Below are positions 1-5,637 of a DNA stretch of 11,612 nt, one piece after another. Source of the DNA: Arcobacter sp. (lineage in GTDB: Bacteria; Campylobacterota; Campylobacteria; Campylobacterales; Arcobacteraceae); NCBI GenBank assembly GCA_016744485.1, contig JADGEG010000052.1, forward strand, positions 1 through 11,612. The letters are read 5' to 3'. Positions within the stretch are counted from its first letter, which is position 1. Each line of letters begins with the position of its first letter. The notes under the pieces are model-generated. The model was not told where the DNA came from. It worked only from the letters and a program-made list of their open reading frames with translations, and did not search any database. Position numbers and translations under genes: made by a program.

Positions 1-2
1 CT

Positions 3-104
3 TGTCATAGAGTACTTTCTAAAACAGCAGCCATTGGAGGTTATAAGTGGAAAGAAAGTAGAAAAAGAATTATTCTTGCATATGAACAAATTAAAAAAAT
101 TTAA
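3..104 (+). CDS. ogt: Methylated-DNA--protein-cysteine methyltransferase, C-terminal end (partial)
   Basis: Only the last 33 codons are inside the window; the gene begins beyond the left edge. The visible peptide starts with CHRV, the active-site motif of the Ogt/Ada/MGMT family (usually PCHRV), whose cysteine accepts the alkyl group from O6-alkylguanine in a suicide reaction. It goes on with GGYKWKESRKRIILAYE, which matches the family's GGYRWG..RKR.LL.xE tail. The stop is TAA at 102-104. The gene is convergent with gltX, whose stop lies 52 bases further on. The family call is firm for such a short fragment because the catalytic motif and the tail both fit and are correctly spaced. Whether it is a free Ogt or the C-terminal half of an Ada-like fusion cannot be seen. 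Confidence 0.82.
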   Translation, partial: CHRVLSKTAAIGGYKWKESRKRIILAYEQIKKI

Positions 105-156
105 ACATTTCTTAGTTTGTATTGCTTATTTAAAATGTAAAAAGTTTGAGAATATC

Positions 157-1557
157 TTATAAAGAAGTATTAAAAGTACACTGTACTGCTTTGTTAATTC
201 TAGAACATACTTCATCATAGCCTAAAACCTCCATAATATCATAAACCGATGGTGCTTGTGTGTGTCCTGTTAATGCTAATCTTAGTGGCTGAAAAAATTG
301 TGGAAATTTTAATTCTTCTTCTTTGATAAATGTTTGGCTTATACTTTCAAAATCATTTGAAGACAGTATATTATTGTTTTCTTTTTCTAGAAGTTGTAAA
401 TATTTGTTTAAAAATATAATAGTATTATCTTTGATAAACTTCTTAACACCTTTTTGCTCATAAGAGCTTGGTTTATTTATTAATAAATTAATACTATTTT
501 TTAATTCAACTAAGGTTTGAACTCTTTGTTTACATAAATTTAGAATCAACTCTTTCTTATTATTATCAAATAGTAAACAATCAAAATATTTTAACTCTTT
601 TACTAAGTCATCATTTGACATATTTTTTATATAATGAGCATTTAACCATAATAATTTAGATTCATTATATATAGATGCTGATTTATTAATATTAGAAGGA
701 TTAAATAGGTCTAACATTTCTTGCATAGAAAATATTTCTTGATCTTTATTTGACCAACCAAGTCTTACTAAAAAGTTTAAAAGTGCATGTGGTAAATATC
801 CTTGTTTTTTATATTCCATAACATCTAAAGCACCATCTCTTTTAGATAACTTCTTACCTTGGGGATTATTTATCATAGGAACATGAAAGAATTTTGGGAT
901 ATTAAAGCCTAATGCTTGATAAATTATCATTTGTTTTGGTGTATTAATTAGATGGTCGTCTCCTCTTATTACATGGCTAATATTCATTAGGTAATCATCT
1001 ATGGTAACCACAAAATTATATGTAGGCATACCATTACTTCGTGCAATTATAAAATCATCAATTTGTGAGCAGGAAAACTTTACTACTGATTTAATTCCAT
1101 CATCAACTATGATGTCACCTTCTAAGGGAGCTTTGATTCTAATAACGGGTTCAACATTCTTAGGGATATCTCTTTTAAAATCTCTATATCTTCCATCATA
1201 TCTAGGAGTTTGTTTATTATTTATTTGTTCTTGTCTTAAAGTATCTAATTCATCTTTGGTCATATAACAATAATATGCTTGACCTTCATCTAATAATTGC
1301 TGAATATATTTTTTATAAATATCTAATCTTTTAGACTGATAATATACTTCACCATCATACTCTAAACCAAGCCAATCAAAAGCATTAATAATAGCCTTCA
1401 TAGCTTCTTTGTTGTTTCTTTGAGTATCTGTGTCTTCTATTCTTAACTTGAACTCTCCATTGCTCTTTCTTGCCCATAAGTAGCAATATAATGCTGTTCT
1501 TAAGCCACCTATGTGTAGATATCCAGTTGGACTTGGTGCAAATCTTGTAATTGTCAT
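157..1557 (-). CDS. gltX: Glutamate--tRNA ligase (GluRS)
   Basis: Class I aminoacyl-tRNA synthetase that charges tRNA with glutamate in the cytoplasm; 466 residues, normal for bacterial GluRS. The HIGH-type motif is HIGG at residues 15-18 after FAPSPTG. EDTD (41-44) and GDDH (199-202) belong to the catalytic core, and the KMSKS-type loop is KLSKR at 236-240. The rest is the helical anticodon-binding part. Three of the four zinc ligands of the E. coli enzyme appear replaced: C97 is kept, but M99, Y124 and D126 stand where Cys, Cys and His are expected. Start ATG has a good ribosome site (AAGGGG, 1563-1568). It is the last gene of the leftward block, 67 bases after rlmN, and may have its own promoter. 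Campylobacterota often carry two GltX paralogues; this one looks like the canonical type, but tRNA specificity (Glu only, or Glu and Gln) cannot be read here. Confidence 0.96.
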   Translation of the reverse strand: MTITRFAPSPTGYLHIGGLRTALYCYLWARKSNGEFKLRIEDTDTQRNNKEAMKAIINAFDWLGLEYDGEVYYQSKRLDIYKKYIQQLLDEGQAYYCYMTKDELDTLRQEQINNKQTPRYDGRYRDFKRDIPKNVEPVIRIKAPLEGDIIVDDGIKSVVKFSCSQIDDFIIARSNGMPTYNFVVTIDDYLMNISHVIRGDDHLINTPKQMIIYQALGFNIPKFFHVPMINNPQGKKLSKRDGALDVMEYKKQGYLPHALLNFLVRLGWSNKDQEIFSMQEMLDLFNPSNINKSASIYNESKLLWLNAHYIKNMSNDDLVKELKYFDCLLFDNNKKELILNLCKQRVQTLVELKNSINLLINKPSSYEQKGVKKFIKDNTIIFLNKYLQLLEKENNNILSSNDFESISQTFIKEEELKFPQFFQPLRLALTGHTQAPSVYDIMEVLGYDEVCSRINKAVQCTFNTSL

Positions 1558-1606
1558 TTATTCCCCTTATTTTAAAACCTATTTTTAGTGCAAATATTTA
1601 ATTTAA

Positions 1607-1624
1607 TGTAACGTTTACATAAAC
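1607..1624. promoter_or_regulatory. Overlapping dyads between rlmN and gltX, possible operator
   Basis: On the + strand TGTAACGTTTACA (1607-1619) has perfect 5-bp arms (TGTAA/TTACA) around CGT, and GTTTACATAAAC (1613-1624) has 5-bp arms (GTTTA/TAAAC) around CA. They lie immediately past the rlmN stop and about 50 bases upstream of the gltX start, where a -35 region or operator for gltX could sit. No T-run follows on the minus strand, and the 2- and 3-base centres are too short for a good hairpin, so a terminator is unlikely. That a protein binds here is an inference from symmetry only. Confidence 0.25.
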
Positions 1625-2689
1625 TTAAGTTTCTTGGTTTTCTTTTTCTTTTAATTGTCCACATGCAGCAGATATATCAAGACCTTTTGACTCTCGTATC
1701 GTACAAAATAAACCCTTGGATATTAAATATTCTTGGAATACTAACATATCCTTACTTTGTGGTCTTTTATATGTAGTTCCAGCATACGGATTAAAATATA
1801 TTAAATTTACTTTTGCTTTAATTCCATTTAATAAAGATATTAGTTTTTTAGCAGATAATAAGTCATCATTTATATCTTTAATAACCAAATATTCGAACAT
1901 TACTTTTTTTCTAGCATCAATTGGAAATTCTTTTACTGCATTTATAATTGATTGAATATTATAAGCTTTATTCATAGGTATTAATTCAGTTCTTAATTTA
2001 TCATCAACTGCATGTAAAGAAATTGCTAATTGTATACCTAAGTTTTCAAGTCCTAACTTTTTAATTTTAGAAGAAATACCTGATGTTGATATTGTTTGTC
2101 TTTTTCTATTTATACTTAGTCCTTCTTCTTGGGAAAAAATCTTTACAGATTGAACGAAATTATTATAATTATCTAGAGGTTCACCCATACCCATATAAAC
2201 TATATTTAATGACTTGTCTTCTGAAATATTATTATCTTTTTTAATTTTGACTATTTGACTTACGATTTCACCTGCACTTAAATTACGAACAAATCCACCC
2301 TTTGCTGTTAGGCAAAAAGTACAGCCAACTTTACAGCCAACTTGCGAAGAAATACAAACTGTATATTGTTCACTTTTTTGTACTATCCCTTCTTCTGATA
2401 TTTTCTTTTTTTTCATTAAAAGAAGGACTGCTTCAATCGTATGTCCATCATGTAAAGAAAAAAGATATTTAATACTTCCATCAATACTTTTTTCTTTTTT
2501 TACAATTTGTAATATATTAATTTCATACTTATTTTTTAATTCATTTCTTACTTCATTTGGAATATTTTTCATATCTTCATAAGAATAAATATATTTTTTA
2601 TATATCCAGTTATATATCTGTAGTGCCCTAAAAGATGGTTTTATAATTTTTTTTAACTCTTCTAGGGTATAGTCGTATATTGATTGCAC
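1625..2689 (-). CDS. rlmN: Dual-specificity RNA methyltransferase RlmN (23S rRNA A2503 / tRNA A37)
   Basis: Radical-SAM enzyme that makes 2-methyladenosine at 23S rRNA A2503 and, in the family, at A37 of some tRNAs. The 354 residues match family length. The radical-SAM cluster motif is C119-x3-C123-x2-C126 (GCKVGCTFC). GMGEP at 167-171 is the SAM-binding motif. Both catalytic cysteines are present: C112, seven residues before the cluster, and C343 in the AACGQL motif near the end, which carries the methyl group. The start codon is GTG, supported by AAGGA at 2699-2703 nine bases upstream; no upstream ATG fits better. The gene lies between the nucleosidase gene (59-base gap) and gltX in the leftward block. 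Confidence 0.96.
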   Translation of the reverse strand: MQSIYDYTLEELKKIIKPSFRALQIYNWIYKKYIYSYEDMKNIPNEVRNELKNKYEINILQIVKKEKSIDGSIKYLFSLHDGHTIEAVLLLMKKKKISEEGIVQKSEQYTVCISSQVGCKVGCTFCLTAKGGFVRNLSAGEIVSQIVKIKKDNNISEDKSLNIVYMGMGEPLDNYNNFVQSVKIFSQEEGLSINRKRQTISTSGISSKIKKLGLENLGIQLAISLHAVDDKLRTELIPMNKAYNIQSIINAVKEFPIDARKKVMFEYLVIKDINDDLLSAKKLISLLNGIKAKVNLIYFNPYAGTTYKRPQSKDMLVFQEYLISKGLFCTIRESKGLDISAACGQLKEKENQET

Positions 2690-2748
2690 AATTTTCTTTC
2701 CTTTTATCTTATTAATTTTTCTTTATTCTTAAACTAATAACTATCTCA

Positions 2749-3309
2749 CTAAACATTAGTTTCACGTGAAACATTTTTAATAATTTTATTTTTTTCTAAG
2801 TAGTTAGTTAATAACTCCATACATTTTGAATGATTTGATATAAAGTCTTCATGTGCATTTTTATTTGTATAGTTGCTGATAATAAAAATACCAGCAACTG
2901 GTATTTCAAACTCTTTTGCAACTTGCATAATAGAAAAATATTCCATATTTTCAATATCCATTTCATATGCAGTAAATTGTTTACTTAAGTTAAAATTTTG
3001 TGAAATATAATTCGAACTATTCACAATAGTATCGTTTCTTGTCATTTTATTTTCTGATTCTAAAACATTATCTATTGGAGTATATGAGTCACCACTTAAA
3101 AAAGACAATTCTAGATTTGCAGATCTTCTTGACTCTACTATATCAAATATTTTATATTTACCATAAGAACCAGCAGTACCAATAAATAAAATAAAATCTG
3201 GTTTATCAAACAAGCATATTCTTGTCATATTAATAGCTGATTGAATTAAACCTATCCCCATAGTTTGGGCAAAAGAAAATGATTCTTTTTTTCCAGCACA
3301 AACGATCAT
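2749..3309 (-). CDS. MTAN/PNP-superfamily nucleoside hydrolase or phosphorylase (specificity unknown)
   Basis: Probable nucleosidase or purine-nucleoside phosphorylase fold protein of 186 residues, shorter than typical MTAN (about 230). Visible landmarks are FIGTAGSYG (42-50), the glycine-rich phosphate or ribose-site loop, an acidic EMDIENMEYF stretch (116-125) in place of the ribose-binding EMEGAA motif, and IISNYTN (143-149) where MTAN has ISD. The Asn replacing the catalytic Asp recalls PNPs and futalosine hydrolase (MqnB), so salvage or the futalosine menaquinone route are candidate roles; neither is proven. I prefer the ATG at 3309: it forms an ATGA overlap with the stop of the gene before it and has GGA six bases upstream. 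The ATG two codons earlier (3315) directly abuts that GGA. The C-terminal tail NVSRETNV is encoded by a parS site. Confidence 0.78.
   Translation of the reverse strand: MIVCAGKKESFSFAQTMGIGLIQSAINMTRICLFDKPDFILFIGTAGSYGKYKIFDIVESRRSANLELSFLSGDSYTPIDNVLESENKMTRNDTIVNSSNYISQNFNLSKQFTAYEMDIENMEYFSIMQVAKEFEIPVAGIFIISNYTNKNAHEDFISNHSKCMELLTNYLEKNKIIKNVSRETNV
2758..2773. other. parS centromere site (15/16 match), site 1
   Basis: The perfect 14-bp palindrome GTTTCACGTGAAAC occupies 2759-2772. With one flanking base each side it matches the canonical 16-bp parS of Bacillus subtilis, TGTTTCACGTGAAACA, at 15 of 16 positions (A instead of T at 2758). parS is where ParB loads to form the partition complex for chromosome segregation. 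The site overlaps the final codons of the nucleosidase gene, which read it as V-S-R-E-T. Identity as a site follows from sequence alone; binding is an inference. The parB gene is not in the window. Confidence 0.85.
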
Positions 3310-3989
3310 GTACATTCCAGTAAAAAGCTTGTATTTAAGGTTATTTTTTGTTCATTGACTTGAGGAATTGGAACACTAGATGATTTAAGAGACATAGCTA
3401 TAGGAGAATTATTACTTCTGTAATAATTAGAAAAAGGACGAGGTTCATTTATAGTTATTTTTTTTACTTCACAGTTTATATGTAATTGTTTTGATAAAAA
3501 TAAACTATGTTTTTCTATCCATTTAATTGATTTTAATCTTAAGCTATCAATATTTTTATTATATGTTTTTGTTTGCACTTTCCAAGAAAGTCCATTAATT
3601 AATATTGAAGTATCTCTATTTTCTTTTAATTTTGTAATTATATTTATAAAATCACTAATATTTTTTGTACTTTTTGATTCAACATGATAACTTAATTTTC
3701 CAATATAACCTATTATCTTAGGGCTATTACTATTATACCTATAGTTTGGTCTTATATTAAGATTTCCTAATGATTTTTTTACATTATCAATGTCACTAAT
3801 TGTTTCATTAAATATATTTAATCGATTTGATATATCACTTTCATCTTTACTTTCAATTGTAATTGAAATATTGCTACTTAAAATATCAGGAATTAAATTT
3901 TTTTCAAAAGTTTTATGAAAACTCAAATCATATGAAAATAAACTAAATGGCAAGATGAAAATTAGGAAACTTTTTTTATTTATATACAT
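3306..3989 (-). CDS. Secreted SIMPL-domain (DUF541) protein
   Basis: A 227-residue protein of unknown role. Residues 1-19 form a signal peptide: a short basic start (MYINKKS), a hydrophobic core, then FSY-D, a typical cleavage context, so it is expected in the periplasm or at the envelope. The middle part fits the SIMPL/DUF541 family: NIRPNYRYNSNSPKIIGY (about 77-94), then a strand-rich segment with the phrase ILINGLSWKVQT near 129-140. It lies 2 bases after hisF, with its ribosome site AAGGA (3997-4001) inside the hisF end, and its TGA overlaps the next gene's ATG, so it is translationally coupled on both sides. SIMPL proteins are linked to envelope and stress phenotypes in other bacteria, but no biochemical function can be assigned. 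It is lysine-, asparagine- and serine-rich, in keeping with the genome. Confidence 0.8.
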   Translation of the reverse strand: MYINKKSFLIFILPFSLFSYDLSFHKTFEKNLIPDILSSNISITIESKDESDISNRLNIFNETISDIDNVKKSLGNLNIRPNYRYNSNSPKIIGYIGKLSYHVESKSTKNISDFINIITKLKENRDTSILINGLSWKVQTKTYNKNIDSLRLKSIKWIEKHSLFLSKQLHINCEVKKITINEPRPFSNYYRSNNSPIAMSLKSSSVPIPQVNEQKITLNTSFLLECT

Positions 3990-3991
3990 AA

Positions 3992-4753
3992 TTAAATCCT
4001 TGTTTTTATATTGTGTTCTAATAAATATTTTTTTAATTGAATAATATCAATTTCTTTAAAATGAAAAATTGATGCAGCTAATGCTGCATTTGCACCACAT
4101 TTAAACACTTCTTTTATATCTTGCATAGATCCAGCACCTCCACTTGCAATAATAGGGATATCAACAAGTGAAGATATTTTTGATGTTATATTAAGTTCAA
4201 AACCAGACTTGGAACCATCTTTATCCATAGAAGTTAATAAAATTTCACCAGCTCCTCTATTATAAACTTCTTTTGCCCATATTAAAGCATCAATTCCAGT
4301 ATCTTTTCTTCCTCCATTTATAAACACATGATAAGAACTGTCGTCAACTTTTTTAACATCAATTGCAACAATTATACATTGTCTACCAAATTTTTCAGAA
4401 GCATCGTTTATCAAATTTGGATTAAGAACTGCTGATGTATTTATTGATATTTTATCACATCCTACATTTAACAATTTTGATATATCATCAACTTTATTTA
4501 TTCCACCACCTACAGTTAAAGGAATAAACACTTCCTTAGCAACTTGTGCAACAATATCTACAATAGTGGCTCTATTCTCATAACTTGCAGTAATATCTAA
4601 GAATGCAATTTCATCAGCACCCTCCTTATTATATCTTTTTGCAATTTCAACTGGATTTCCAGCATCTCTTAAACCCATAAAATTTACACCTTTTACAACT
4701 CTACCATTTTTAACATCCAAACAAGGTATAATTCTTTTTGCATAATCAGACAA
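3992..4753 (-). CDS. hisF: Imidazole glycerol phosphate synthase cyclase subunit HisF
   Basis: The cyclase half of the HisF-HisH complex. It uses ammonia from HisH to convert PRFAR to imidazole glycerol phosphate (histidine route) and AICAR (purine route). At 253 residues it is a complete (beta/alpha)8 barrel. The catalytic aspartates are D13 (IPCLDVKNGRVVKG) and D132 (VAIDVKK). Phosphate-binding loops are VGGGI (81-85) and SGGAG (204-208), with LLTSMDKDG at 172-180. The start codon is TTG: it is the only start that keeps the essential N-terminal strand, and AAGGA (4760-4764) sits six bases upstream. No other his gene is nearby, so the histidine pathway is scattered in this genome. It is the first gene of the leftward block. 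Confidence 0.97.
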   Translation of the reverse strand: MSDYAKRIIPCLDVKNGRVVKGVNFMGLRDAGNPVEIAKRYNKEGADEIAFLDITASYENRATIVDIVAQVAKEVFIPLTVGGGINKVDDISKLLNVGCDKISINTSAVLNPNLINDASEKFGRQCIIVAIDVKKVDDSSYHVFINGGRKDTGIDALIWAKEVYNRGAGEILLTSMDKDGSKSGFELNITSKISSLVDIPIIASGGAGSMQDIKEVFKCGANAALAASIFHFKEIDIIQLKKYLLEHNIKTRI

Positions 4754-4787
4754 ATGATTTCCTTCTATTTTATAGATATCTTATCTA

Positions 4788-4815
4788 AGTATAAGTTAAA
4801 AGTAAGTATACTCAA
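4788..4815 (-). promoter_or_regulatory. Candidate promoter for hisF and the leftward block
   Basis: On the minus strand TTGAGT (4815-4810) and TATACT (4793-4788) are separated by 16 bases, a good sigma-70-type pair. Transcription would start near 4780 and give a leader of roughly 27 bases that holds the AAGGA of hisF. A closer TATAAAAT (4774-4767) would place the start inside that ribosome site, so it is less likely. Predicted by eye only. Confidence 0.5.
4790..4812 (+). promoter_or_regulatory. Candidate -10 elements for ksgA and the rightward block
   Basis: Two -10-like hexamers face ksgA: TATAAG (4790-4795) and TATACT (4807-4812). The second is the better match but would start transcription about 2-3 bases before the ATG at 4822, making a nearly leaderless mRNA. 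The first would give about a 20-base leader, yet no clear Shine-Dalgarno lies in it. No strong -35 is visible for either. TATACT overlaps the -35 of the hisF promoter, so the two directions may compete. Confidence 0.4.
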
Positions 4816-4821
4816 GTAGAT

Positions 4822-5637
4822 ATGAAAAATATTATAAAAGCAAAAAAAAAATATGGACAAAATTTTTTAAAAGATTTATTCATACTAAACAAGATCATCC
4901 AATCGATACCCACCAATACTAACCATATTGTTGAAATTGGGTCTGGATTAGGTGATTTGACAGATAAACTAGTCAAGTACAAAGATGTAACAGCATATGA
5001 AATAGATACTGACTTAATAAGTATCTTAAGGTCTAAATTTGCGATACAAATATATTCTAAAAAACTAAAACTTATTCACACAGATGTTTTAGAAGTTTGG
5101 AATGAACAAAAAACACTATATAATGGTGATTATGATCTTATAGCAAATTTACCCTATTATATTGCGACAAATATAATATTAAGAGCATATGAAGATATTA
5201 ACTGTAAAAATATTATTGTGATGATACAAAAAGAAGTAGCTTTAAAGTTTGTCTCTAATACGGCATGTAAAGAGTTTTCTTCTCTTAGTGTACTTACAAA
5301 ATTATTTTCAAGTGAAGCAAAAATTTTGTTTGATGTACCATCACAATGTTTTGAGCCTCCACCAAAAGTTACTTCTTCTGTGCTTTTCATAAGTAAAAGC
5401 AAAGATATAAAAGTAGAAGATGATTTTAAGAAATTTCTAAAAATTTCTTTTTCTCAGCCCAGAAAAAAGTTAATAAAAAACCTTTCTGTTATGCTTGATA
5501 AAAATACTATAATATCTATTATAAATGAGCTTAATCTTAATGAAAATATTAGACCTCACGAAGTGAGTGCATCTTTGTATAGCCAAATGTATATAAAGGT
5601 AAAAAATGCAAAACGAAACAGTAAAAACAAACAGTAG
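4822..5637 (+). CDS. rsmA: 16S rRNA dimethyladenosine transferase (RsmA/KsgA)
   Basis: Dimethylates the two adjacent adenines in the loop of 16S rRNA helix 45 (A1518/A1519 in E. coli) late in 30S assembly. The 271 residues match the family. Motifs: KKKYGQNFLKD (8-18), SAM-binding VEIGSGLG (37-44) with acidic E60, catalytic NLPYYIAT (109-116), and FEPPPKVTSSV (177-187). The last about 60 residues are the helical domain. The start codon lacks a clear ribosome site. Codons 7-10 contain a run of ten A residues (4842-4851), in frame here. The 3' end overlaps rnj by 32 bases. It is the first gene of the rightward block. Confidence 0.96.
   Translation: MKNIIKAKKKYGQNFLKDLFILNKIIQSIPTNTNHIVEIGSGLGDLTDKLVKYKDVTAYEIDTDLISILRSKFAIQIYSKKLKLIHTDVLEVWNEQKTLYNGDYDLIANLPYYIATNIILRAYEDINCKNIIVMIQKEVALKFVSNTACKEFSSLSVLTKLFSSEAKILFDVPSQCFEPPPKVTSSVLFISKSKDIKVEDDFKKFLKISFSQPRKKLIKNLSVMLDKNTIISIINELNLNENIRPHEVSASLYSQMYIKVKNAKRNSKNKQ
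4842..4851 (+). repeat. Homopolymer run of ten A inside the 5' end of ksgA
   Basis: Ten consecutive A residues encode the lysines before YGQNFL. The run is in frame here. At this length replication or RNA polymerase slippage would knock the frame out about eight codons from the start. Confidence 0.9.

Noticed and set aside
105..138. ACATTT...AAATGT inverted repeat between ogt and gltX, possible terminator
   Set aside because: Six weak pairs around a 22-base loop; common by chance in such AT-rich sequence.
1001..1267. Open frame of 88 codons on the + strand inside gltX
   Set aside because: It is antisense to strongly conserved GluRS sequence, shows no family features and has no ribosome site. 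It is a by-product of codon use.
4767..4774. TATAAAAT as the -10 for hisF
   Set aside because: A start about seven bases downstream would fall in the ribosome-binding site; the TTGAGT/TATACT pair fits better.
4754..4821. The divergent gap as the replication origin
   Set aside because: Only 68 bases, with no DnaA-box cluster seen and no dnaA or dnaN nearby; the origin may be in the wider region but not here.
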